From Mesorhabditis belari (taxonomy: Eukaryota > Nematoda > Chromadorea > Rhabditida > Rhabditidae): a DNA stretch of 64,000 nt. Positions 21,900-38,865 of the stretch are shown one piece after another. Position 1 is the first letter of the stretch. Each line of letters starts with the position of its first letter. The DNA lies in contig CAUEEP010000909.1 in the NCBI GenBank assembly GCA_958450365.1, positions 1,224,747 through 1,288,746 on the forward strand, written 5' to 3'. A program made the position numbers and the translations under genes. The notes under the pieces were generated by a model. That model saw only the letters and a list, made by a program, of their open reading frames with translations, searched no databases and had not been told where the DNA came from.

Positions 21900-22790
21900 A
21901 GTGTGCAAGTCGTGAGAAAAAGGGGAAAGGATGGGAAATCGAAAAAAAAAGCTATAAAGAAATTATTTTCATTGATCACATTGGAACAATTCGAGAGAAA
22001 AATGAAATTTAAGGAAAAGAGACATTTTTAAAAAACCGGTGATACCGGTTTGATCAACACGTTGTGTCAAAATGGGAAACAAAAGCATTTATTCCAATTT
22101 ATGGTTAATGGGAATGCCTAAAATAATTAAAACTTCCCATTGGATTACAAATTGGGTTTTTCCATTTATCAACGTGTGTCTTGATATTGCTGATTGCTTG
22201 ATGACGAGTTGATGCTTGTGAAACAGATCCCGAAAATGAAGATGATCAAAAAATAGCACCATTTTTTTTAAAAGCTGAAAAGGAACAGAAACACTTCAAG
22301 GCTTTCAGGTCGTATAATTTTTCTTTGTAAGTTTACTATTGATTGCATGTTTCGAGTTCTATCTACTGGTAGAGCTTATTTCAAAGCCAACTTTATAATT
22401 GTTTTAGGGGAACTTGGGTGGTCTTTATTTGGTGAAAAAGGACGGAAAATGTTGGAATTATTTATGGTTCCAATTGGAATTTCAGTCGTAAGTCGAAAAC
22501 GTTGTTCTTAAAATAATCGTGGGGGGGGTAATAATCGTGGACTACGTGGACTATTCTCACTAAAAATTTGTTTCGAGCAAATTAAGTAATATTAATTTTG
22601 TGTTTATTTGTTAGATTTATTCCTAGAAGTGATAAAAACGAATTGAAAAAAAAACGAAAATTAATTTACGCTCAAAATAGAGTTTATTCACAGGTCTCGT
22701 GGCCAACCTTTTAGGGCTTTTTCTGCGATTTCTATTTTCTTTTGGGTTTTTTGGTGCTTTTATATATGTCATAAAAGTTTAATTTCAGGT
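21900..22790. other. intergenic, nothing recognised
   Basis: AT-rich sequence upstream of the GLUT gene. Only a small palindrome (ACCGGTGATACCGGT near 22035) and short duplicated words (AATAATCGTGG near 22515 and 22532) were noted. Confidence 0.4.
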
Positions 22791-22796
22791 TAAACA

Positions 22797-23002
22797 GTGT
22801 TGGATGAGGAGGAAGTTATCTCGAAGCCCAAGTATCTTCTGGTAGCATTCGAACAGCTGGAATTGCTTCTTCGACATTGTCACCTTTGTGATCGGGCACC
22901 TGGTGGAAAAATTGCCGGAAAAGGGAGAAACATTCAGTGGACGGAAAACGGCACAAACTTTGCCGCCACTTTACCGCCGAAGATGCTCGTGCCAAAAGTA
23001 TG
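22797..23002 (+). pseudogene. fragment resembling a transposon zinc-ribbon protein
   Basis: The reading LLVAFEQLELLLRHCHLCDR has the hydrophobic-then-CxxC pattern of zinc-binding N-terminal regions in some nematode DNA transposon proteins. The frame ends at 23002 and no flanking domain is visible. Assignment is by pattern only. Confidence 0.3.
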
Positions 23003-23185
23003 ATCGCATTCGTTGATCAACTCAGAAATGTATCGAGGGCACTGAGACTCGTACTGGAAATCTTGTTGTCACGGCTGCGGCACAAGTTGCCCTAATTGGA
23101 TATCCAGATCTTACCTCGTTTTTTTCCTTTAGAACTCTTGCTCCATCAAAGTTGTCCAACAACAAATCAGATTTTCACAAGAAAT

Positions 23186-23728
23186 CCAAAACACCTTTCG
23201 TTTATGGATCCGACTTCTCTACCTCGAGATATAAGCCACGGAAAGAGAAATTCAGAAAAAAGTTTAAATTTTCCTCCCTGGGCTCATATCTCGACGTAGA
23301 GAGGTCGGATCGATAAACGGAAGGTGCCATTCGATTCCTTAAAAAATTCTGTTTAAATAAAGTATAATTTTCAGGGCACGAAAGTCCTGGACAACATTGT
23401 CAAATCGAGCGTCAAAGTTGGCCACTCCAGTCAAGGTAATTGGTAGACCTTGACTGAATATCGTTAGGAATTACCCAAGTGGCCAACTTTGACGCCCGAT
23501 TTGACGATGTTGTCCAGGACTTTCGTGCCCTGAAAATTATACTTTATTTAAACAGAATTTTTTAAGGAATCGAATGGTACCTACCGTTTATTGATTGAAG
23601 CCATTATTCCACGTCATCTCTGCTTCCTTCCGGCTTCATCCCAATTTCATCCCTTCATGATTGGATGGGATGAAGCTGGGAGGAAGTAGGGACGAATTGG
23701 AAGAATGCCTTCAATCGATAAACGGTAG
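23186..23728. repeat. three chained palindromes
   Basis: Hairpin 1: 23186-23237 pairs with 23280-23328. Hairpin 2: 23312-23426 pairs with 23477-23596. Hairpin 3: 23582-23654 pairs with 23668-23728. Each boundary carries CGATAAACGGNAGGT or its complement, so neighbouring hairpins share ends. No ORF. Confidence 0.85.
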
Positions 23729-23734
23729 GTACCT

Positions 23735-24110
23735 ACCCTCTGGGCCTAATGGTCGACCTAGTGGGAGGGGGTGCCTATGGGATGGGGGGCCTTTGGGGGA
23801 GGGCACCTGACCTAGTGGGGGATCCTTCCCCCGGGGCCTAACGGTCAACCTAGGGGGAGGGAGTGCGGGGTGCGGGATGCCAAAGACCTCCCCGCACAGC
23901 CAGTTGGCCATTTCACGGGTCCTGTTCTGTGCGGTTTTGCGCTGAAAGAGCGCCGACACGGTGAAGACCAAAGTGGCTAGCACCCCCACACGTACCAGAG
24001 TTTTGCGCCAAATGGGCGACGACACAGTACAGTCCAAAATGAAGTGCCCCCTTCGGATACGTCCAGTGTTACCCGGATCGGAACAGATTGCCGGCGAGGA
24101 GGGGAAAAGG
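23735..24110. other. GC-rich island of unknown origin
   Basis: The sequence turns abruptly GC-rich, with near-repeats such as GACCTAGTGGGGG and GGGGCCTAACGGTC. The minus-strand frame includes LVRVGVLATLVFTVSALF and EMANWLCGEVFG, a possible membrane segment, without a start or splice sites that I trust. This may be transposon-derived or foreign DNA. Confidence 0.35.
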
Positions 24111-24184
24111 CCATTAATTATTAAACACTCATCGAATCACACAAAATAGACAACTGGATATGTCAACATGTCATTGGAACGATT

Positions 24185-24655
24185 CCCGCATACCTTAAAA
24201 TCTCTAATAGACAGGCATGGCCGTCTATTTTTCAAACCCTCAAAATCGACCGCCCAAAAAAATAGATAAGGGTCCCCCGCGTAAATCAAAAATTTTAAAA
24301 TTGTTAAAAACTATTTTAAACGATAGTTCTTCGGCCAAAACATAGAGAAAACACGTTTAAAAGTGAAAATGTTTACACACATGAATCCGCTTAAGAAGCT
24401 TTCAAAAAAAACCCGTGGTCCCCCACATGAATTTGTTTTCGAAAAATTATTTTTCAATTAAAAAAAATCATATTTCTAATTCCGTCCCGAATCTAATTCC
24501 ACCTTCGTTTTCTTGGTTGCTCTTTGATCGATTGATCTGAAATTTTGTCTACAAGCAGTTAATGCCGAGTTTCACCTGTAGACAAGATTATCAGATCAAT
24601 CGGTCAAAGAACGGCCAAAAAACGAAAGTGGAATTAGGTTTGGGACGGAATCTGC
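24185..24655. repeat. MITE family 3 fragment followed by a palindrome
   Basis: 24185-24460 shares the CTAATAGAC, GGGTCCCC and TAAAAACTATTTTAAACGAT blocks with MITE family 3 (inverted) but lacks clear ends. 24478-24560 and 24583-24655 form a separate inverted repeat with arms beginning near ATTCCGTCCCGAATCTAATT. Confidence 0.6.
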
Positions 24656-24828
24656 CCATGTCGTTCTAACACTACCAAAAAAGGTTTTGGATCAGATTTT
24701 TGTTGTTTACCATTTTCAACTCTATCAAATTTCTTTCAATTGCGTCCAATCTTCAACAATCAATCACTGTCAAAGCAAAAAAATCCATCAGTATATAGTC
24801 GCTGTCAAAACTTCCATATTTTTCCTAA

Positions 24829-25688
24829 ATGTTGTGGTTTAACGTATTTTTAGCCTTGATCTTTTTCTTTACTTCGATTCAAGCTGTGTAAGTTTCTTGA
24901 AGTATTGGGTTGGTGAATTGAAAACTGCCGGCTATTGTCATATGTGACAGTTTGAGCACTTTCTTCAAAAGAAACCAATTTTGGTGTCAATGGAAAAGTT
25001 GTAGAGAATCAAAAATCAGGCTTATATTCCAATTTTCAGAACGATTCAAAAACTGGTTTTCAAGAAATGCCAAATTTACGAATTTTCACAAAACTTGCAT
25101 TTTAAACAAAACTACTAAGCGTATCTTTTTGGAAATTTGGCTATAAGCCTAATTTTTGATTCTCTGCAACTTTTCCATTGACACCAAAATGGGTTTCTTT
25201 GGAAGAACAGGGACATCTCCAGTCCTCCATTTTTGAGTCTCACACTTGTCACACTGTCACACTGTCACACTCTCGCACACAAACCAAAATCCTACTATGA
25301 AAGAGGAACCCACAAATTGCCTGTAAAATGGGCAGAAGTCGTCAATAATAATGGAAATTCTTTGGAATGAATTGATGGTTTTATGTTGAATAAATTTTAG
25401 TTCAAAATCCGGCAGCTTTCAATTCACCAACCCAATAGAATTTAGATCAATTTTCGATAACACCATCCTTCTAATGAGGCGTTTTTGGTAAAATAGATGT
25501 TTAAAGACGATTGATTAAGCTAGAATCTTCACAAAAATTAAATCAAATTTTGCTAGGTTTATATACTTTTTAGAAATTACGGTAAACGAGAAAATCCTGC
25601 AAGAACGATTTTGAGAGCTCGGCGAGTGCCCATTCATCATCCCGGTTCCAGTGATCGGTTGGTGTTTTGGCAAATCTATTTTGACTAA
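24829..25688 (+). CDS. small secreted peptide (57 aa) with a MITE in its intron
   Basis: Exon 1 (24829-24887) encodes a signal peptide, MLWFNVFLALIFFFTSIQA. Exon 2 (25574-25688) joins in phase 2 and reads VNYGKRENPARTILRARR, then VPIHHPGSSDRLVFW. A TATA-like GTATATAG lies about 38 bp upstream of the ATG. The KR near the N-terminus of the mature part and a second RR could be processing sites, as in neuropeptide precursors, but no repeated peptide is present. The single intron is almost entirely a MITE family 2 element (24905-25435), inserted 17 bp after the donor. Function unknown. Confidence 0.55.
24905..25435. mobile_element. MITE family 2, copy 2 (531 bp)
   Basis: Ends TTGGGTTGGTGAATTGAAAA and mirror, flanked by TA at 24903-24904 and 25436-25437. 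It carries the same mariner C-terminal coding remnant (CCTGTAAAATGGGCAGAAGT) and internal inverted repeat as copy 1 at 11444-11962, with the interior in the opposite orientation. Confidence 0.9.
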
Positions 25689-26150
25689 AAGTTATCTTAC
25701 TTATCCCATGATAACTCATTCAATTGTCATCTTTCACTTATCAATTAACTTTAGTGTGAAACGAGGCTGATTTGATTGGCATTATGTTCTTTGAATCTCT
25801 ACAGTAACTTTTGAAATCTGTGTTTTGCAAAAACTTGTTTACAAATAAAGTTTGCAAATTTTTATCTAACAAATAGCGTAAAAATTCATTAGAATTTGTC
25901 AGCGACTGAATCGCAAATTCGATCAAATTCCTCAAAAAAAATTTGCTATTGAACTCAATTCTTGATAGTGGAAGAATCAGAAAAGCTTTCGAATTGGGCA
26001 ATTTGGCTGAATTATTCACAAAATCGCATTGCAATCACATTTCAGTTCAAAAGTGATATTCTAAAAGATCTCTGCAAAGTGCAAGAAGTGCAAAGTTAGC
26101 TTCAAGTTTGTTTCACAATTCAAAACACAATTCTTTCACGATACTCCCAC
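25689..26150. other. intergenic, nothing recognised
   Basis: A 97-codon open frame on the minus strand (25741-26034) has no start context, splice sites or motif and is AT-rich; I do not call it a gene. Confidence 0.4.
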
Positions 26151-26359
26151 CAGCTACAGGGTGCGGCAAAAGTTCGGAGCCGCTTCTTAAGATAGTTAAA
26201 GGTTTAAAAACTAGCTTTAAAAAGTTAAAAATTAATAACAAATTCTTTATTCAAATCATAACAACAAATAACTTATAACAAATGCTTGAAATTTCCACCA
26301 TCCGCTTCGATACACCTCTTTATACGCTTTGGGAAGTTCTTCACCATGGTGGCGCACGC

Positions 26360-27306
26360 TTAAACCGTTATTTCATCCCAGACTCGTTTCAGAGCAGATT
26401 TTAAAGCATCCACTGTTTGATACGTCTTCATCGAGATCTTGTCTTCCAAAATAGCCCAAACGGAATAATTGAGGGGATTAAGACCTGGCGAATTTGAAGG
26501 CCAAATGGTCTTATCCCAAAAGCCTGGAAACAACTGAGCGCAAACGTTGAGAGTTGAGTGAGCACGATGCGCCGGAGTCCAGTCCTGTTGCAGGGAAAAA
26601 CCAGCTTGTCCAAAGTGATTTGTTGCCCAATGTTTCAAGACATATTTTAATACCAGTTGTTGGCAGTTTTTAGCATTCATCTTGACGTTTCTGTCCGAAA
26701 AAGTAGGCGATGTCTTGCTTGTAGCACACATACTTCCACACGCCATCATCGAAGCTGAAAAATGCTTTCTAACCATCAAATTTGCCGCAAATGTGTTCTT
26801 CAGATCTCTTTTGAGAAGTTATCTATGATTTTGGCGGTTGTGCAATGACTGGATAAAAAAATCTTTTCATCTGTGAAGAGGATCCTCCCAAGTAGGCCAG
26901 TCACCACCAAGCGCACCATCTTCTTTGCTAGACGCTTTCGTTTCTTCTGGGATTTGTCGCTCAAGACGTGTGCTTTGGCCAATTTGTAGCTAAAGAATCT
27001 TAGTTTCCCTTTAACAATCCTTCTAACGCTTCGAGGGCTAATTTTCAGCTGTTTGCCCATCTTTCGCATCGACCGCAGCGTGTTTTGGCGAATCCGAAAG
27101 CGAATTTCGTTGATGTTCGTAGCTGTTACGGCAGTCGATGGTCGACCACTTCGAGGGCGATCCTTGTTGTTCTTTATCTCCTTGTATCGTTTAATTGCTT
27201 TGTTGACGGTGTTTTTTGGATATTTAGTGATTTTTACAATCTCCGGGCTATTTTTTCCGCCTTGGTATAATTCGAGAATCGCATCGCGTCGTTTTTTGGC
27301 GTTCAT
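26360..27306 (-). pseudogene. Tc1-type transposase, frameshifted, catalytic residue changed
   Basis: The first frame begins MNAKKRRDAILELYQGGK with helix-turn-helix ITKYPKNTVNKAIKRYKEI, a GRP linker (PRSGRPSTAV), a second HTH and the first catalytic Asp in LFTDEKIF. The frame then shifts near 26800. The second frame gives LQQDWTPAHRAH (second Asp) and SNSPGLNPLNYSVWAILE. There the expected acidic residue of NPLDYSVW is Asn, and SPDL is SPGL. Both changes argue the protein is dead. The related element at 58818 keeps the same family signature. Confidence 0.85.
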
Positions 27307-27357
27307 TCTTACGAATTTTCTCCTAAAAAGAAAATTTTTGTAACAGATCACCTTAAC

Positions 27358-27872
27358 TATACTCGAAAAAAGGAAAAAAAGTATACGAGACACAAAAAAA
27401 GGCGTGAGCTAAATTTTCTGCAATGTTTTCATAGCGGCTCCGAACTTTTGCCGCACCCTGTATACTCGAAAAAAGGAAAAAAAGTATACGAGACACAAAA
27501 AAAGGCGTGAGCTAAATTTTCTGCAATGTTTTCATAGCGGCTCCGAACTTTTGCCGCACCCTGTATACTCGAAAAAAGGAAAAAAAGTATACGAGACACA
27601 AAAAAAGGCGTGAGCTAAATTTTCTGCAATGTTTTCATAGCGGCTCCGAACTTTTGCCGCACCCTGTATACTCGAAAAAAGGAAAAAAAGTATACGAGAC
27701 ACAAAAAAAGGCGTGAGCTAAATTTTCTGCAATGTTTTCATAGCGGCTCCGAACTTTTGCCGCACCCTGTATACTCGAAAAAAGGAAAAAAAGTATACGA
27801 GACACAAAAAAAGGCGTGAGCTAAATTTTCTGCAATGTTTTCATAGCGGCTCCGAACTTTTGCCGCACCCTG
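27358..27872. repeat. 5 x 103-bp tandem repeat of a transposon terminus
   Basis: Units start at 27358, 27461, 27564, 27667 and 27770, each running TATACTCGAAAAAAGGAAAA to GCCGCACCCTG. They look identical by eye. Every unit ends with the full terminal inverted repeat, and each junction carries TA. Confidence 0.95.
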
Positions 27873-27959
27873 TATAGATCTAAAACAGAAATCTCATCTT
27901 CATTTGTATTCGAAATGTGATTGAGAATGAAAAGAGAACAATACGATTGAACATTTCAA

Positions 27960-28190
27960 ACTTTCATTCAAGTGAAAGTACAGGCTGACCAAGAATTACC
28001 GCAACAACCTTTTGGAAAAGTATCTGGAAAATGTCTAATTCATTTCAAAAGGCTTAAGTGTTATATAGAGATTTGTAGCCCTAATTCTCGGCAACGTTTA
28101 TCTACCAAAAACTCCCCGATTGGACTTATACAACTCATTTAACAAGCGCTTGAATGAGCGCTAGTCGACATCTCTCCGGCGAATCTGTCA
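27960..28190. repeat. dispersed repeat, relatives at 45535-45650 and 61960-62060
   Basis: Shared blocks include AGTGTTATATAGAGATTTGTAG and AATTCTCGGCAACGTTT, with variants such as AAGTGTTATATAGAGAATTG at 45547 and the inverted form ATCTCTATATAACACTTACC at 62011. The left edge ACAGGCTGACCAAGAATTAC looks like a Tc1-type terminus. Confidence 0.5.
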
Positions 28191-28261
28191 GTGGGCCACT
28201 TTTCTCTATTAAAAATTGTTAAGAAAAGCTTTTCAATATTTCTTCAATGCAAAAATAGCGT

Positions 28262-28644
28262 TTAACAGCACGTAACTGTTTTGGCTGAACTGGCATAACC
28301 AAAATTTAAGTTGATGTCAAGCTCCTTTTGGAGGAGCAGGGAAAATTGAGTATTTTCGATATTCTGTTCATATGCGTATCTCGTTATATCAGCTGTTCTG
28401 GCGCTATGAATTTGTTGAAAACAATTTTTTTTTGGACAAAATTGCCACAAATTTCTCCTGCAGAATCCAGTTCATTATCACAAAAACGCAGGTTTCGAAG
28501 AATAGATTCAAATTTTGCTCTTGACATAATGTGGGACATGTGGGGAAATCCTCCTAATCCAGGCCTGCTACTCCAGTAGTCACGAATTCTCGGTATTTTG
28601 ACGATTCCCATTTGAAGCCAGGAAAAGCTTGAAAGATTTTGCAT
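28262..28644 (-). pseudogene. piggyBac-like transposase fragment
   Basis: The minus strand reads MGIVKIPRIRDYWSSRPGLG, then IMSRAKFESILRNLRFCDN, the characteristic start of the piggyBac transposase domain (DDE_Tnp_1_7). The frame then shifts and ends at 28262. The catalytic Asp region and element termini are absent. Confidence 0.75.
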
Positions 28645-28810
28645 CGAAATCCTGCCAGTTTGTTATCCTTTTTCCATGTTTATTAGATTCACCTACTAAA
28701 ATATTGTCGTCGATAAAATAAGAACAATAATCGATAGGATCTTGAAAAGTACTGAAGTCAAATCTTGAACTTTATGTAGTTGTGCAACAGGTTTTTAAAT
28801 TTTTAAAAAA

Positions 28811-28964
28811 CCAAAAGTACCGACGCTTGTGGGAGTCGAACCCGAATCGTGTGGGCTAGAGACAAGTGCGCTCGCACTGTATCATCGGGTAGTCGAGCGG
28901 TTACCGCGCGCGTCTCCCAAACGAATGGAAGAGAGAGGTCCCGGGTTCACCTCCTCTTGCCGCC
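28811..28964. repeat. SINE-like unit of two head-to-head tRNA-like halves
   Basis: The minus strand has A box TGATACAGTGCGAGCGC and B box GGGTTCGACTCCC. The plus strand has A box TAGTCGAGCGGTTACCGC and B box GGGTTCACCTCC. The two 5' ends meet near 28890. Copies occur at 38510-38663 (other palindrome arm) and 41953-42115. Confidence 0.6.
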
Positions 28965-29049
28965 AATTCTTTTACTTTTTGCTCCAAAGATTTTTTTTGC
29001 TGGAAAGCACGAGTGAAGCTTCTGGTACAAATCTAAACAACCAACAAAC

Positions 29050-29208
29050 CAGTGACGCAAGTTGAATATTTTGATATAGTTTTGATGCGGGAGAATTGTT
29101 CTGCGACATAACAAGGAGAACGAAAACGAACAAAATTGTCGACAATAGGATGAAGCTTTTATAAAAGACTTGAATCCTATAAAGCTCGTCGTCAGTCGGA
29201 CAAAACAT
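29050..29208 (-). pseudogene. orphan exon 1 of a serpentine chemoreceptor
   Basis: This is the mirror copy of exon 1 of the receptor at 38266-40706: MFCPTDDELYRIQVFYKSFI and a first membrane helix. The palindrome arm ends at 28767, within what would be intron 1, so the other five exons were never copied. It is a truncated duplicate with a promoter and first exon but no gene body. Confidence 0.85.
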
Positions 29209-29418
29209 TTTGAGCAAAATATGACATTTTGAGCATTTTTCTAATTAGAACTGACTTCAAAAGCACCTGTTTTTCTAGAAAAGGATTAGCTTGAAGCTTG
29301 AAGGCCAAAAAGCTGATTTACAAACTTTTGATTTTGACTTTTGATTTTGATTCGCTTAAGTGTATTATGTCAAAATCTTGTGTTTATCTTTTAATTAAGT
29401 GTATTATGTGAAAATACT

Positions 29419-32727
<3,309 letters not shown>

Positions 32728-33549
32728 CGAAATTTATTGTAAAAGATCAGCTACTGATTTTGTTTGATCAACTTTTGTACACCCATTGACCTTGAATCAG
32801 AGACAAACTATGAGAGATCGATCACATTTTCGAATTTGCCGAGTTTTTTTAGCAAAATGATATGCTGTTGGCTAAAATTGACGAGATTTCTCAATTTTCT
32901 CAAGTGTGAGAAAGAGGAAGACTTGTTTGGTGAAAATGACCTACAAAACCTGTAAAAAGACTAATTGATGTTTTTATTTTGAAACGAACAGCATAACTAA
33001 CACTACTAACAAAAAATGAAGTGTTCTTATTAGAAATTGATAGCATATTGTTTTACGAATAAATGTGAACTGTTTAGATCAAAATAAAGATCAAAATGAA
33101 CAAATGAAGATCTTGTCCTCTCACAAAAAGGAACAGTGCACATCCGCGCGAAATAAGGCAAAAAATCGTTTTCTATAGGATTTTTACGTTTGAATAGCCG
33201 ATTGACGCAGAAAAATGTGCTGAATCCGAAAATCAAAGAATTTTTGAAATCCCTTCGACAAATTTTTTAAAAATCGAGTTTTAGTGATTTTACTGTGTTA
33301 AATTTCAGCCATATTTTCTTGTCGGAGCAAAATTTTGGAAACAAAAGCCTAAAACAAAAATGTAAACCGCAAGTTTTATTCTACGGGTTTTTCTCTATCT
33401 TTTGATACCAAAAGCATAAATATTGATAAACCCTATAAAAAGTTATAACCTTTTGAAAAAAAAAATGTGGTTTCTGGATTATGGCACACTATAACGCGAA
33501 TAGATTACCGGAACCCGAAAGAGAAAAAAAGCAAAATTAAACTTTTTTT

Positions 33550-33941
33550 TGCTACAATCAAACCATTTTCGCTATTTTTCTTCTTTTCAAGTTCATGTGT
33601 CGATCTCTGCGGATTTAAGTTAAGTTGTTGTTTTATGAACAGATGCTTTGCTTTTGAATTTTTCAGGCCTCGACAGGAATTAATCCAAGAAAGGAATGAG
33701 CGCAAAGTTTGCAACGGTATATGTTAAACGTTTTGAAATAACCTTTAACCCATTCGAAACTTCTGCAGCGAATAATCGCTGCAACAAAAACTCAGGAACG
33801 GACCGCTGCAGCGATTATTCGCTGCAGCTCTAATTGAGCTATTTTCATTCAATTAATTGCTTTTTTTTGCTGCTTTTCAGCATTACATGTATATTCCAAT
33901 TGTAGCAGATCTACAAATTACGTGGACGTGGATTACGTGTG
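33550..33941. other. spacer of the giant inverted repeat
   Basis: About 392 bp without mirror symmetry except for a small inverted pair, CAGCGAATAATCGCTG at 33764 and CAGCGATTATTCGCTG at 33809, which are exact reverse complements and each almost self-complementary. No ORF with a start context. The plus-strand open frame from 33467 crosses the arm boundary and is not convincing. Confidence 0.7.
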
Positions 33942-34766
33942 AAAAAAAGTTTAATTTTGCTTTTTTTCTCTTTCGGGTTCCGGTAATCTATTCGCGTTAT
34001 AGTGTGCCATAATCCAGAAACCACATTTTTTTTTTTCAAAAGGTTATAACTTTTTATAGGGTTTATCAATATTTATGCTTTTGGTATCAAAAGATAGGAG
34101 AAAAACCCGTAGAATAAAACTTGCGGTTTACATTTTTGTTTTAGGCTTTTGTTTCCAAAATTTTGCTCCGACAAGAAAATATGGCTGAAATTTAACACAG
34201 TAAAATCACTAAAACTCGATTTTTAAAAAATTTGTCGAAGGGATTTCAAAAATTCTTTGATTTTCGGATTCAGCACATTTTTCTGCGTCAATCGGCTATT
34301 CAAACGTAAAAATCCTATAGAAAACGATTTTTTGCCTTATTTCGCGCGGATGTGCACTGTTCCTTTTTGTGAGAGGACAAGATCTTCATTTGTTCATTTT
34401 GATCTTTATTTTGATCTAAACAGTTCACATTTATTCGTAAAACAATATGCTATCAATTTCTAATAAGAACACTTCATTTTTTGTTAGTAGTGTTAGTTAT
34501 GCTGTTCGTTTCAAAATAAAAACATCAATTAGTCTTTTTACAGGTTTTGTAGGTCATTTTCACCAAACAAGTCTTCCTCTTTCTCACACTTGAGAAAATT
34601 GAGAAAATCTCGTCAATTTTAGCCAACAGCATATCATTTTGCTAAAAAAACTCGGCAAATTCGAAAATGTGATCGATCTCTCATAGTTTGTCTCTGATTC
34701 AAGGTCAATGGGTGTACAAAAGTTGATCAAACAAAATCAGTAGCTGATCTTTTACAATAAATTTCG

Positions 34767-38056
<3,290 letters not shown>

Positions 38057-38265
38057 AAGTATTTTCACATAATACACTTAATTAAAAGATAAACACAAGA
38101 TTTGACATAATACACTTAAGCGAATCAAAATCAAAAGTCAAAATCAAAAGTTTGTAAATCAGCTTTTGGCCTTCAAGCTTCAAGCTAATCCTTTTCTAGA
38201 AAAACAGGTGCTTTTGAAGTCAGTTCTAATTAGAAAAATGCTCAAAATGTCATATTTTGCTCAAA

Positions 38266-38831
38266 ATGTTTTGTCCGACTGACGACGAGCTTTATAGGAT
38301 TCAAGTCTTTTATAAAAGCTTCATCCTATTGTCGACAATTTTGTTCGTTTTCGTTCTCCTTGTTATGTCGCAGAACAATTCTCCCGCATCAAAACTATAT
38401 CAAAATATTCAACTTGCGTCACTGGTTTGTTGGTTGTTTAGATTTGTACCAGAAGCTTCACTCGTGCTTTCCAGCAAAAAAAATCTTTGGAGCAAAAAGT
38501 AAAAGAATTGGCGGCAAGAGGAGGTGAACCCGGGACCTCTCTCTTCCATTCGTTTGGGAGACGCGCGCGGTAACCGCTCGACTACCCGATGATACAGTGC
38601 GAGCGCACTTGTCTCTAGCCCACACGATTCGGGTTCGACTCCCACAAGCGTCGGTACTTTTGGTTTTTTAAAAATTTAAAAACCTGTTGCACAACTACAT
38701 AAAGTTCTAAGCCAAACTAATTATAAATCATTTGAAATGGTCCTCTGGGGGCTGAGGAGTAGCGCGCACAGTCAGACAAACAAACAGACAGACAGACAGA
38801 TAGACAGACAGACATACAGACAGACAAACAA

Positions 38832-38865
<34 letters not shown>

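Larger units (their letters stand above)
26157..27872 (-). mobile_element. Tc1/IS630-type transposon with five tandem right ends
   Basis: The left end CAGGGTGCGGCAAAAGTTCG (28-bp inverted repeat) is preceded by TA at 26155-26156. The matching right end occurs first at 27460 and then four more times, up to 27872. The minus strand encodes the transposase in two frames. Outside the tandem array the structure is a standard Tc1-like element of about 1.3 kb. Confidence 0.9.

Noticed and set aside
23711..24037. A 108-codon minus-strand ORF in the GC-rich island as a real gene
   Set aside because: The proline-rich half comes from G-run repeats and there is no supporting structure; only the compositional anomaly is reported.
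25741..26034. 97-codon minus-strand ORF
   Set aside because: AT-rich, no start or splice context, no motif.
27358..27872. CRISPR-like array
   Set aside because: The repeats are directly adjacent with no unique spacers and each contains a transposon terminal repeat, so this is a tandem repeat in a eukaryotic genome.
33030..33236. 68-codon ORF identical in both palindrome arms (also 34257-34463)
   Set aside because: The identity is due to the inverted duplication, and the sequence overlaps foldback-element ends seen elsewhere; it is not evidence of a gene.
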